This document shows positions 49,685 through 60,545 of a stretch of DNA of 64,000 bases, piece after piece. This stretch comes from Chiridota heheva (lineage: Eukaryota; Echinodermata; Holothuroidea; Apodida; Chiridotidae): positions 877,001-941,000 of the forward strand of contig JAIGNY010001807.1 in the NCBI GenBank assembly GCA_020152595.1, given 5' to 3'. The notes under the pieces were generated by a model. It saw only the letters and a list, made by a program, of their open reading frames with translations, searched no databases and had not been told where the DNA came from. The position numbers and the translations under genes are program-made. Numbering within the stretch: position 1 is the first letter of the stretch; the number at the start of each line of letters is the position of its first letter.

Positions 49685-51515
49685 TTGGTTTTGATGCTAA
49701 TAGATAGCATAAGGAACCTATGCAGTCATGCTGACGTGTGTACAGTATGTGTGTGTGTGTGTGTGTTGAGTGAGTGTACAACTTTTTGTGTTGCATGTAC
49801 AGAGAAAGCCGTACAAGCTATCATGTTGAAACTTGGTGGGAGGGTGTAGGGTGAGGTGAACTTATGTCCCGCACAAGTTGGGTCATGTACCTAACAGGTC
49901 AAAGGTCAGAGGTCAAATAATTGATTAAACATGGACAATTTTGTGTTGTGCTTCCTGGGATAAGCGTAAGTGATATTGGGTTGGTACTTAGTGGGTTGGT
50001 GGAAGGTGATACATTACAAAATGAAACATGTCACTCAAAGGTCAAAGGTTAGAGATCAAATAGTTAATTTAAAATGGTAAATTTTGGTCGATTGCATGTT
50101 ATGGGAAAACTTTATGATGTACCATTGGGTTGTTTCTTGGAATGTTGATGGAGGAGAATGATGTAAAGTTGTGTCTCTGAAAAGTTGTGACATGTTGCTC
50201 AAAGGTTAAAGGTCAAATAATAAGGCAAATTTTGTGCTGCATTTCGTTGCAAAAATGTAATTGCTATTGTATTGATCCTCGATTGGTTGGGTTCAGAGCT
50301 TGTTACTTGGTGGGTTGGTGGAGGGTAATGCAAGGTTATGTCCCACACATAATAGGATACAACATTTGAAGGTCAAAGGTCAGAGGTCAAATAATTGATT
50401 TAAAAATGGTAAATTCTGTGTTGCGCTTCTGGAATAACCGTAAGTGATATTGAATTGGTACTTGATGGGTTAATGGAATGTGATTTAGGGTTATGTTCCT
50501 TACAAAATTGGACATGTCATTTAAAGGTCAAAGGTCAGAGGTCAAATAGTTCATTTGAAATGGTAAATTTTGGTTGAACCCTTTCCTGTTAAGCAAATAT
50601 CGCAAGTGCAATTGGGTTGTTACTTAGTGGGTTGATGAAGGATGATGAAAGGTTGGGTCTCGGGAAACATGTAACACGTCGCTTAAAGGTCAAAGGTCAA
50701 ATAATTGATTAAAATAGTACATTTTGTTTCACACTTTCTGGGAAAACAAATAGTGATATTAGGTAATATTACTTGGTGGGTTGGTGGAAAGTGATGTAGT
50801 ATTGTGTGTGTCTCGCACATAATGTCATTTAAAGGTCAACCGTCAGAGGTGAAGTAATTGGTACGACATGATATATTTTATGTCATGTTTCCTGGAGAGA
50901 AAAACATTTGATCATTTTACAAATTGTTTGTGGCAGAGGCGGTATGGTCAGCAACTCCGTGGATTGCCATCTTGTTTGATATTTGGTATATTCATGATGT
51001 TAGGTGGTGTATACATGTTCATAATGTATAAACGTTGAATTTCCTTAATATGCATAGTGGGCAGGGCTTAACACGATTTTGTTGAAAAGAGCTTTGTAAG
51101 TACAGTATTTCAAGAGCGGCAAACGTGATTCATGTCATATTTGGTACCTAGTTAGTCCATGATCTGTAGATGTGCCCAATTGTTTTTGGTGGTGATGTCA
51201 TGCATATTAATATGTAGGCGGGGCTTAATGTAAAAATATTGAAATGCTCATATTTTAACAATCACATATCTGTTTTGTTTCATATGTACTAGAATTATGA
51301 TGTTAGCTAGTTTGTACGTGTTCATTTTATGATATCATTAATATGCATAGTGGACAGGGCTTAATATGATCTTGCTTAAAAGAGCTTGTAAACAAGATAT
51401 CTCAAGAATGATTCATGTCATGTAAAATATTTCATGATATGACATTAAGAGTTAATACAAATTCAATCAGCATGAAAAAAAAGCATTAGAACCACAAAAC
51501 CTTTTGGTTCAGGTT
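49685..51515 (+). mobile_element. Family A element, copy D, composite with an AGGTCA array
   Basis: The head has ATGCTA and TAGCAT as inverted arms (49694-49710), with GGTT and AACC outside, then a (GT)n run at about 49748-49765. Instead of going directly to the usual body, about 1.2 kb follows (49775-50960) made of seven diverged units of 143-167 bp. Each holds GGTTGGTACTTRGTGGGTTG-type words and a cluster of AGGTCA. The standard family A body resumes at about 50990-51420 (TTGGTACCTAGTTAGTCCATG, ATGTCATGCATATTAATATG). The tail AGCATTAGAACCACAAAACC then TTTTGGTTCAGG is conserved. Confidence 0.83.
49896..50852 (+). promoter_or_regulatory. Seven clusters of AGGTCA direct repeats with 1-bp spacing
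   Basis: At 49896, 50370 and 50525 the sequence is three AGGTCA half-sites each separated by one base (AGGTCA-A-AGGTCA-G-AGGTCA). At 50039 the order is AGGTCA, AGGTTA, AGATCA. At 50203 it is AGGTTA then AGGTCA. At 50687 it is two perfect half-sites. At 50833 only the first is intact. A direct repeat with one-base spacing (DR1) is the classic site of RXR, HNF4, COUP-TF and PPAR-type nuclear receptors. Binding in this genome is inference; the motif repeats because it is part of the tandem unit. Confidence 0.55.
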
Positions 51516-52324
51516 GTAAATTTTTTTTCAAGTATATATGTAAATTTTGTGGAGTTCTCATCTTAGTACATTTACGCTGATATGAGGGAAACAAACATAA
51601 GTTGTTGATGCAAAGGTTTAAATGACTTTAAATAGAATGTATTTTATTTTCGCAAAAAGGTGCAGTGGTCAAATGATATTAGAAGAAGATTAAGCAGCGT
51701 TGTCAATTCCTATGTCACAGATTTGCAAAAAGTGCAAATTTAATACAGATTAAATCTGAAACCTTTAATAGCAGTCAATTCTTAACCAATCTTTAACCAA
51801 GTTTTTACTATTAACTTAGTCTTTGACATAAATGTAAAACAATTAATCCTAAGGATACTCTAAATGTCCATGTATTCTTTTAGGTTGTTTACATCAATAA
51901 ATGTGCCCAGGAAATTCTGTGTGATAAATGTGCCCACGATATCTGTGATAAATGTGCCCAGGATATTCTGTGTGCAACATTGATGTTTCTGTTTGGTGAT
52001 AAGTATCAACACATTATACCAAGCTACTGTAGTTACAGCATCATACTTAGCATTTATTGTCATGTATGTCATCTCTTGTACCTTTTAATTCATTCAAATC
52101 AATAAATCCTAATGCCCTGTTGATGAAAAAACACTTGTATTCCATAAAAATGTCAAGTTTCCAGTGTTTCATCCCCATAAGTATATATACTCCACATTAG
52201 ATAGGACTATGTTGAGTGCTTCAGATACCCATCGTGTGCTTAATAAAGGTGCATAAAAGATCTTCACATTATATTATTTCCTTATGTGCTGGCACCCCTC
52301 AGGTCGTTCTCATCTTACAGTCAA

Positions 52325-52352
52325 TGACGTCATCACCATAGAAACAGTTGCC
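52325..52352. promoter_or_regulatory. CRE palindrome next to an RFX X-box-like sequence
   Basis: TGACGTCA at 52325-52332 is a perfect cAMP-response element. It is followed at once by TCACCATAGAAAC, whose complement GTTTCTATGGTGA approximates the RFX X-box, and by GTTGCC, another RFX half-site. In an AT-rich intron the combination is notable but may be chance. Confidence 0.3.
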
Positions 52353-52849
52353 AAGGGGCTGCATCACTTAGGTATCATTTTAGTGTTGCTTGCTAACATA
52401 AAGTTAGTGATAATTTTCTGTCGTCCCTGATGTAAGCATATTAAAGAAATAGCAACACATGAGTTTAAATTGATCACACAGGAAGTGGATTTGTTCAACT
52501 TGCCTGTTTGTGGGTTTATTCCCACATCATGGTAGTTGATGAATGAGACATGACGTTATGATTATACATTCGTTAATGAGTGTGAACAATTCCGAATAGG
52601 TATGAGGTCGTCTTTGCCCTGCTCTCTTCCATTCATTTTTTGTCTCCCATCATTGTTGGGGCAAAACTGTTTGTCAACATATACAGTAAAGTAAGCCTCT
52701 GAGAACTTGATAAAGGTAAATATCATATCAAAGGGTTTGTCGGAAAAGAAGCAAGAGGAGTGTACAAATCCTCACTAATGGACTCTTTCTTGTTGTTTTG
52801 TAGAAAATTAATTCTAAAGAGGGAATCTTGTCCCAAGGAAATTGCTTGA

Positions 52850-53053
52850 CCTGTCATTCATACATACTAGTAACTTCACTTTGGCGGGGCAAATTGCTTG
52901 ACCTGCCATTCCTACATACTAGTAACTTCACTTTGGCGGGGCAAATTGATTGGTTTGTCGGTGCTTGTGTGAATATTTTGACCAATCAGAAATGTTGGAT
53001 AATGTGGTGTATTTTTTTATCTCCACGTTAGCACTTATGATGACCTTTAATGT
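52850..53053. repeat. Foldback-like family 3, copy 2, with a 66-bp tandem duplication
   Basis: CATACTAGTAACTTCACTTT followed by GGCGGGGCAAATTG occurs twice (about 52863 and 52917). Then come TTGATTGGTTTGTCGG and GACCAATCAGAAATG and, further on, GATGACCTTTAATG, in the same order as 14707-14842. Confidence 0.65.
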
Positions 53054-53723
53054 GGTTCTTTCCTTCCTTTCATTATTTTTGCAAACCATTGTTGCTCATT
53101 TGTTAGTCGAGCGATGGAAATTAAAAGAAAAGATAAGCAATAGAAAGTACACTCTCTGTAATTTCTTACTTGCTTATGGATCATTGTTGATAATTCATGA
53201 ACTTTTAGATGTGTCAACATACAAAAGCAACCATGTTATGCATAGTTACACCACGGAATTTCCTTTTTTGTCAAATCATAAGAAATTTTCAACATTAGGT
53301 TGTAGAGGAGCTTTGATAGACTTGAAGCTTTATCGCTTTCCCGTCTTTGATTCTTCTTTAATTTTCTTCTGTTGTTGTTTCTCTTAATGAGTATGTGGCG
53401 GCAGGATTCCTTAGTTTCAGTTTCTTTGTTTGTAAATTGAACAAATTCACAAGAAGGAAGTTTAAGCAAGGGTGACAATATTTTTCAACTTAGCAGGAAG
53501 AAAAAAGTAATTATCCCCTCGCCAACGAAGTTAGTGAAAAGGAGATATTGCATCTTTACCATTCGTCTGTCTGTTCGTCCATCAGTCCACATCTTTTGTC
53601 TGTCCGTCCTCATGCATTGTTCAGCTTACTAAAGAACAAAAGATTGCTGCCCTAGAAAAGGAATTCCAACTATTTTCATAAAAAGAAATTTATATAAAGG
53701 ACAGCAAATGCATTCCAGAAACG

Positions 53724-53952
53724 AATAGCAGCAATTAAAGGATTTGTTATGGGATGAAAAAAAAGTTGAATGATAGAGCTGATGACTGAATGGAATTAAA
53801 AAGAAAGTATCTTGTGATTGAATAGCCAAAAAATCCAAAAAACACTTGAATAGCAGCAATTAAAGGATGTGTTTGGGGATGAAAACAAGTTGAATAAAAG
53901 AGCTGATAAATAAATGGAATTTAAAAGAAAGTATCTTGTGAATGAATAAAAA
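53724..53952. repeat. 127-bp tandem pair
   Basis: AATAGCAGCAATTAAAGGAT begins both copies (53724 and 53851), and both end AAGAAAGTATCTTGTG then AATGAATA-like sequence. A smaller 26-bp pair, AATAGACTTATGATAATYTG plus CAAATT, lies just downstream at about 53991-54043. Confidence 0.88.
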
Positions 53953-54289
53953 AAAAACATTAAGTTGTTGCTTAAATAGAGTGGACTCATAATAGACTTA
54001 TGATAATCTGCAAATTAATAGACTTATGATAATTTGCAAATTATTCTGTACTGAATTTTCATTCTGATTTGGTAAATAGATCAGCCCCTATCTGGTTTAT
54101 AGGGGGAAAAAAAGAGTTGAGCATGTTTCTATTGGAAGTTTCAGAATTAAGTTTAGGTGGCTGGGGAGAAAGGAAGGGGGAATTGCTGTAGTACAATTGA
54201 GTGAGTGGAGGAAGGTTGGAATGATGAGTTGGCTAAGAGTATATGTGGTAGATGAGTGGATGACAAAAGGTGGTTTGAGGTAGTAGGTG

Positions 54290-54600
54290 AATGAATGATG
54301 TTAGGTAAATGGGGGATATTATGTGAATGGGGCATGTTGAGGAATAGAGGATGGTAGGTGAATGGAGAATTGTAGGTGAATGGAGAATGGTAAGTGAATG
54401 GAGAATGGTAGGTGAATGGAGAATGGTAGGTGAATGGAGAATGGTAGGGAATGGGGAATGGTGATCTATGAATGGAGGATGACATATAAATGAGGGATGA
54501 GAGGTGAATAGGGCATGTTGAGGAATAGAGGATGGTAGGTGAATGGGTAATGGTGAATTCATAAATGGAGGATGGCATGTGAAGGGGGAATGCTAGGTGA
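54290..54600. repeat. 18-bp minisatellite (GAATGGAGAATGGTAGGT)
   Basis: Five to six clean units lie at about 54350-54450, surrounded by decayed versions with GAGGATGGTAGGTGAATGG. It is part of a purine-rich stretch whose complement lacks stops, giving the long minus-strand open frame 55166-54153 (337 residues rich in H, S, P, T), taken as an artefact. Confidence 0.88.
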
Positions 54601-54714
54601 ATGGGGCATGTTGAGTTGATAGAAGTGATGGAATGGGAGTTAGGAAATAATGTGTGGAAGATGGTAAAAGGATTGGTAGATAAAGGAATTAAGATGAAGG
54701 TGGGATGGCATGGG

Positions 54715-55140
54715 AGACAAGATGGGATGAAATGTGGGAGAGGGTGGGATAGCACGTGGGACAGGGTGGCCTGTGGGACAGGGTGGCCTGTGGGACAGGG
54801 TGGCATGTGGGACAGGGTGGCATGTGGGACAGGGTGGCATGTGGGACAGGGTGGCATGTGGGATAGGATGTCATGGCATATAGGACAGGGTGGGGTAGCA
54901 TGTGGGACAGGGTGGCGTGGTATGTGAAACAATGTAGTGTCATGGCATTGATGACAGGCTGGGATGGCATGTGAGACAAGGTGGGATGGTATTGGGACAG
55001 AGTCTAATGACATGTGAGACAGGATAGAATGTTGTCTGGATTTCAGGTGGGATGACCTATGGGGCAGGGTGGGATAGCATGTGGTACATGGAAGGGTGGC
55101 ATGTGGGACAGTGTGGGATGGCACATGCAGGCCTTCCACT
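54715..55140. repeat. 17-bp minisatellite (GGCATGTGGGACAGGGT)
   Basis: About nine uniform units lie at 54755-54860, with longer irregular units on both sides containing GGGATGGCATGTGRGACA. The core is shared with 17265-17680. Unit length 17 rotates frames, so a long open frame across it reflects composition, not coding. Confidence 0.9.
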
Positions 55141-55740
55141 CCGGCATAAAATTCATGAAATTCCAATCAAGCTTGGCAAATAGCATAAAATAGCATAAAA
55201 ACAAAACAAAGTCATAACAAAAATCATAACATTTTGTGGTTAAATTGACTTAATGGGCACAGAGTATCCAAATTCCTGTCAAAATTGTCATACTTGCCCT
55301 GAAAATCCATGTATGTATATAGATGTTGTACTGTACGTACATGGTTCATGTTCGGGCTACATTACCATAGGTACTGGCCTTGCATATTCCTGACTTTACC
55401 TTTATAGAGCAGTGTGTTTGGTACATGATATTTTCTCATATGCAAGTAGTGAACATTAGGATTGCAGACCAAAAAGTACTGTCATATTAACACCAGGGCT
55501 TCCCTGAAAACCAATGTATGGTATATTTGTCATACATTTTTCATATATGGGCTACAGTAGCATTTGTAAATGTTTTATGTCTTGCATATTCATGAACATT
55601 GTGGCCCATGACTTCTGAAGTTATTTTCTGCATAACACATTTAGTGGTAGCTACTGTTTAGTTTATAATATTCCACAGATCCATTTTCTCTGTTGACACT
55701 AACGCTATCCTTCTCAGTGTTACTTTTATAGATTAATCTT

Positions 55741-56050
55741 GGGCCATTTTCTCACTCTAAATATGTTCTTCCTACTATTCAAGGCCAAACATCATCAACT
55801 TACTCTGCAACAACAACCTCTTCCACCACATATAATCTCCTCCCCCTCCTCTTCTACACCTAACCTTATACGCCCTTTTCTTTTCACCTATCTTTTTCTC
55901 CCACATTCAGCTTTTCCCCTTATCTCCTTTACAAACCTTCCATCTCCTCACTATCCTTACTCTTACACCATTATTTATTAACACCCTCTTGGCACATTTG
56001 ACTCTGACTGTCGCAGTGCCGTTAAACATCAACAAACCAAACCAAACCAA
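55741..56050 (+). mobile_element. I-like LINE 3' end with (ACCAA)n tail
   Basis: The last 107 bp match 35217-35325 almost base for base. The preceding pyrimidine-rich stretch (55741-55943) looks like decayed LINE C-terminal or 3' untranslated sequence. The tail is AACATCAACAAACCAAACC. No protein domain is visible. Confidence 0.72.
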
Positions 56051-56267
56051 GGGCAAAAGTGGGACAATCCAATAATTGATGCTTTAGCCATTTATTTATC
56101 AGTGAAAATGTTTGAACAGGGAAGTGCCGTTTAGATGCACTCTGCTGGTTTGAGCACACGAAGCAGTTTCTGATGCAATGGACTGCAAATCTTCCCCTTT
56201 TACTTTTCCCTTCTCTTTGAGACTTTACCAACCAAAGTTGAGAATTGTGCTCATTGAAAAAACATTA

Positions 56268-58510
56268 TGGAGACAACCAAGCTTATTACAGACATTGTCA
56301 TTTGAGAAGATGGCTGAGCTTCATCATCATTTAAAACCCATATACACAACCAAGCTTATTACAGTGATTGTCTTTTGATAAGATGGTTATGCTTCATCAT
56401 TATTTAAAACCTATATACATTGTCATTTGAGAAGATGGTTATGCCTCAGAATCATTTAAAACCCATATACATTGTCATTTGATAAGATGGTTATGCTTTA
56501 TCATCATTTAAAACCCATGCATCAAGCAAGGTTATTATAGTGATTGCCATTTGAGAAGATGGCTATGCCTAAGCTTGGGCGATATTGAGCATTATGCAAA
56601 TAGATATATCGCCAGAAAAATATCGATATTACTAAAATATCAATATGCAAATTATATAACGTCATACGTAAGTAGTATGTACTGTTCTGTGCAAGGTAAT
56701 CTCATCTTGGCTCGAAGAAAGTAAAACTTTTTGTACAAATTAATAGAACTCACTGCAAAATAAACATAGATCCTCAAATAACTACCCATTATGCTTAAAA
56801 ATGTTCTTTACATAGTTTTTATCTCAAAAGATCAAGCACAGAAACATTGAAAAAGTTAGGCTTAAGCATATTCTTTAAAAAAAAAAATGTTGTGGAACTG
56901 GTACTAGGCCTACATTGTATTTCTTACAAAAATTGGTTCCAATCTTCTTTAAAATTCATATCTCACTTACTTTTCATTAATGTTCTATTGAAAAGGCATT
57001 ATTCTGGTAGCATTTTGTGGACTTCTAGACATTCAGAAGTTGTCACTCAGAACAAAAAGATAGATAGATAGATGTGTGCATATAACGTTAGTAAAGTACT
57101 GTATAGTGATACTGTGTGTAGTTAACTGCACTATACAGTGTACAGTATCTGATCGATATGGCAAGACCAGTCCTGTCACTTTTAGATTTTCTGTATGAAC
57201 AAAATAATGAGAAAAACCTTATAGTTCTGTCAGTGATTTGTCAATTATTGACTGTTTGATATGAAAATTCAGATTCAGTATTCTTTTTGAGGAAAATTAC
57301 TACGATGTTTGAGGATTCAACATCTTATAATTTTTGTTGTCTGGACATCATTAGCCATCAAGTATAAAGTTGAAGTATTGCGCAATGCTTTTGAACTCCA
57401 TGAGTCAAGTTGTTTTTTTGTTCATGGAAGTATTTGGGGGTAATTGTTATCACAATATTGTTGTTTTAATAAAGTTTTATCCTAACTAACAGTCTGAAAC
57501 TTTGATATAAATGAAATTGATTAACTTTTTGTGGCTGTTTAATTAAAAATACTGGGAATGTTTGTTAGTCATGTTTAGCTTTTTAATAGTTTATGTATTG
57601 TGTATTAATAATGAAAATATAGTATCGATATATCGAACTCAATATTGACCATATCGATATGGGTCAATATCGAAATATATCGATATATCGCCCAAGTTTA
57701 GCTATGCCTCATCATCATTTAAAACCCATGCAGCAACCAAGGTTATAACAGTGATTGTCATTTAATAAGATGGTTGTGCTTTATCATCATTTAAAACCCA
57801 TATACATTGTCATTTGAGAAGATGGTTATGCCTCATCATCATTTGCAGCATCCATGCAGCAAGCAAGGTTATTACAGTGATTGCCATTTGATAAGATGGT
57901 TATGCCTCATCATTATTTAAAACCCAAGCACCAACCAATGTTATTACAGTGATTGCCATTTGATAAGATGGTTATGCCTCATCATCATTTAAAACCCAAG
58001 CACCAATTAAGGTTATTACAGTGATCGCCATTTGATAAGATGGCTATGCCAGAAGATGGCTATGCCTCATCATCATTTAAAACCCAAGCACCAACCAAGG
58101 TTATTACAGTGATTGTCATTTGATAAGATGGCTATGCCTCATCATCATTTGCAGCAACCATGCAACAAGCAAGGTTATTACAGTGATTGTCATTTGATAA
58201 GATGGCTATGCCTCATCATCATTTGCAGCAACCATGCAGCAAGCAAGGTTATTACACAGTGATTGTCATTTGATAAGATGGCTATGCCTCATCATCATTT
58301 GCAGCAACCATGCAGCAACCAAGCTTATTACAGTGATTGTCATTTGATAAGATGGCTATGCCTCATCATCATTTGCAGCAACCATGCAGCAAGCAAGGTT
58401 ATAACAGTGATTGTCATTTGAGAAGATGGTTATGCTTCATCATCATTTAAAACCCATGCAGCAAGCAAGGTTATCACAGTGATTGTCATTTGAGAAGAAG
58501 GCTATACTTA
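56268..58510. repeat. ~74-bp tandem array interrupted by a transposon
   Basis: Units contain AAGGTTATTACAGTGATTGT, CATTTGATAAGATGGCTATG and CCTCATCATCATTTGCAGCA; some have TTTAAAACCCATGCA instead of the GCAGCAACC part. About five units lie left of 56570 and about ten right of 57700. The right edge meets the transposase-like pseudogene at 58520 directly. Confidence 0.93.
56570..57700. mobile_element. hAT-like non-autonomous DNA transposon with 8-bp target duplication
   Basis: The ends are TAAGCTTGGGCGATAT and the complement of TAAACTTGGGCGATAT, a 16-bp terminal inverted repeat with one mismatch. GCTATGCC is present immediately on both sides (56562-56569 and 57701-57708). Removing the element plus one copy restores a normal unit of the 74-bp array. 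An 8-bp duplication is the hallmark of the hAT group. Both ends are rich in ATCGATAT words. The 1131 bp encode no transposase; the only open frame of note (56847-57071) lacks family features. Confidence 0.9.
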
Positions 58511-58519
58511 AGCCTCATC

Positions 58520-59424
58520 ATCATTTTGTAGATTTGAAGGAGTTCCCATGGCTCAAGGCTGTGAAGAAGGACCAACACTGCGCAAGCACACTGCACAATT
58601 TGCAAAAAGAACTTTAGAATTGATGGGTCTGGTGTAGCACAGCTAGGTACGATCTCATGATAAGTGAACAAAGCATGTTAAGGCACAACAAATTCTTAGT
58701 GGATGTTCGAATCAGAGTCATTTTGTGATATCTTTGGGAAAAGGTGTTCAGCTATCAACAAATAACATTGTCTTAACCTCTCTTCTAACTCTCATGTTTT
58801 ATCTAAGGAAGAGCTCATTCTTAAAGCAGAAACCCTTAAAGCTTTACAAGTTGTCAGCTCAAATTATTCTTTTGCAAGCACAAATGAAGACAATGAACGA
58901 TTCCACTCCATGTTTCCAAATTCAGAAATAGCAAAGATCTACAATCAAGGAGAAACAAAGGTTAAGTTACTACATTCAGTCTGGCATTGTACCCTCTTCA
59001 AAAAGAAGTTCAATGAGGATGTTATGGACACCCCATTCACTTTCAAGTTTGATGAGACTACATTATCTCAAGTTAAAAAGCAATATGATGGATATGCACA
59101 ATTCTCGTCGACTTAGATCTTCTTAGGTCTGTGAAACATTCTCGCCAGAAGTACATAACTGATCTTGCAGTTTAAAAAAAGGTCAAGGAAGATGAAGAAA
59201 AGAGGAAAGAGAGGTAAGGTTAGAAGTAGATGAGAGGTAGCAGAAAAGGAGAGGAAATCCGAGGACAATAAGAAGTTAGAAGAAATCAAGAGAAAGAAGT
59301 CAGCTGTCAAATGGCAAAGGAGTTTATTTCTGATGGAACTAAAAAGTTGGAAAATGCTCTTCGTCAAGATGTCATGTCCAGGGCTATATTACAGGATACT
59401 CAATCACGAATTGACATAGAGTAA
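58520..59424 (+). pseudogene. BED-finger transposase-like gene remnant
   Basis: A series of frames on + reads as one decayed protein. EFPWLKAVKKDQHC (about 58527-58575) leads, after a shift, to CTICKKNFRIDGSGVAQLG, a C-x2-C half of a BED-type zinc finger. The longest open part, 58766-59116, contains MFPNSEIAKIYNQGETKVK and FTFKFDETTLSQVKKQYDG and ends in a stop. Then come charged coiled-coil-like residues and a tail, MAKEFISDGTKKLENALRQD (59311-59424), in another frame. From memory, such proteins (BED finger, then DSEIA and FKFDETT motifs, then a long central region) are common hAT-like multi-copy proteins in marine invertebrates. The central region that should follow KKQYDG is missing, so it is internally deleted. 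Family assignment is moderate. Confidence 0.6.
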
Positions 59425-60545
59425 TGCTCTCTAGATTAGGAGATCTCTGAAGTTAATGTTTAGAAAAACTCCATTGTAAAAAAGCAGTAGTAAGCTACTG
59501 ATATACAATATGGAGACAAAACTTCACAGTTTATGTTACTTAAGTTTTTGCTTTGTGTTTATTGACAAGAAAGCATCTTCTCAGTTTCGCTATACTTTAT
59601 AATGTATGTGTATGTAATATGATTAACTGATTGCATTTGTGTATAATTTATATTTTGCTTTAAGGTTTAGTTGACAAGAAAGCATGTTCTTACTTCATTT
59701 TTTTTGCTATGCTTTATAACTTTATATGTATGTAATCAGGGGCAGATGAATATGGAGGGAACATGATTTGAGAAGTGATTTAAAAGTATGTATGACAGCA
59801 GAAAACCTTTAGGGACAATTTCTCCCCTTCCCCATCCAAAAACAAAAATAATAAATAAATAGATTACTGGTTACCTTTTTTCCTTTGTTGTTTTTAAATT
59901 TACAACCAAGAAAATATTAGATTAGTAGATTTAGGACAACCATGAATCAGATTATTTGTCCCAAATATATGTCCCAAATAATGTGAAAAGCGAATAAGGG
60001 GTCCTTAAAACTATAGAATAGTTCAGGGGGATATTGATCATTTTTGTGCTGAAATAAAACAAATCAGTGATTATCAGTATATTTGCACATATTATACATG
60101 ATAGCCCAAATTCACACTCAAGTCTTCAGTGAGTCCATTGGAAAGGGTCCCCATTGCAAGTTTTTCTCCAAATCAAAAGGTGAGTGAAATTTGGGTAGCT
60201 GCACAAAGTAAATGATATCAACTGTTCAATCTGTCGACAGGTCAAGAAGTTGATAAGAAGATACAACTTATAATATATGTATAAGGGGACTTATCTTTCA
60301 TATTTGAAGAAAAAAAAAAAAAAAAACACTCAAGTTTTTGTATCTGGAAAGGGGCACTTTTCTAACCTTTACAAAGAAGGTGGGGAGCTAGGACATGTCA
60401 GTCTACAACAATGGCATGGGCCCACATCGTTTGCCCGGCATGAGTTCATTTTAAAGATGTTCCACTAATGATAGGTCCTGTTTTAAGGAGTTTTACAAAT
60501 TACAAGCAGGGAAATTAAAAGATAGCAGCAGTGGTGTTCTATTAA

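Noticed and set aside
52317..52371. Possible next CMIP exon after CACCCCTCAG
   Set aside because: The required phase-0 frame has an early stop; the open frame is in the wrong phase and does not match CMIP.
52950..53387. 145-residue open frame with hydrophobic stretches
   Set aside because: It begins within a repeat shared with 14707-14842, is AT-rich, and overlaps an antisense frame; no family signature.
54153..55166. 337-residue minus-strand open frame rich in H, P, S, T
   Set aside because: It lies across 18-bp and 17-bp minisatellites whose complement lacks stops; residues simply repeat the units.
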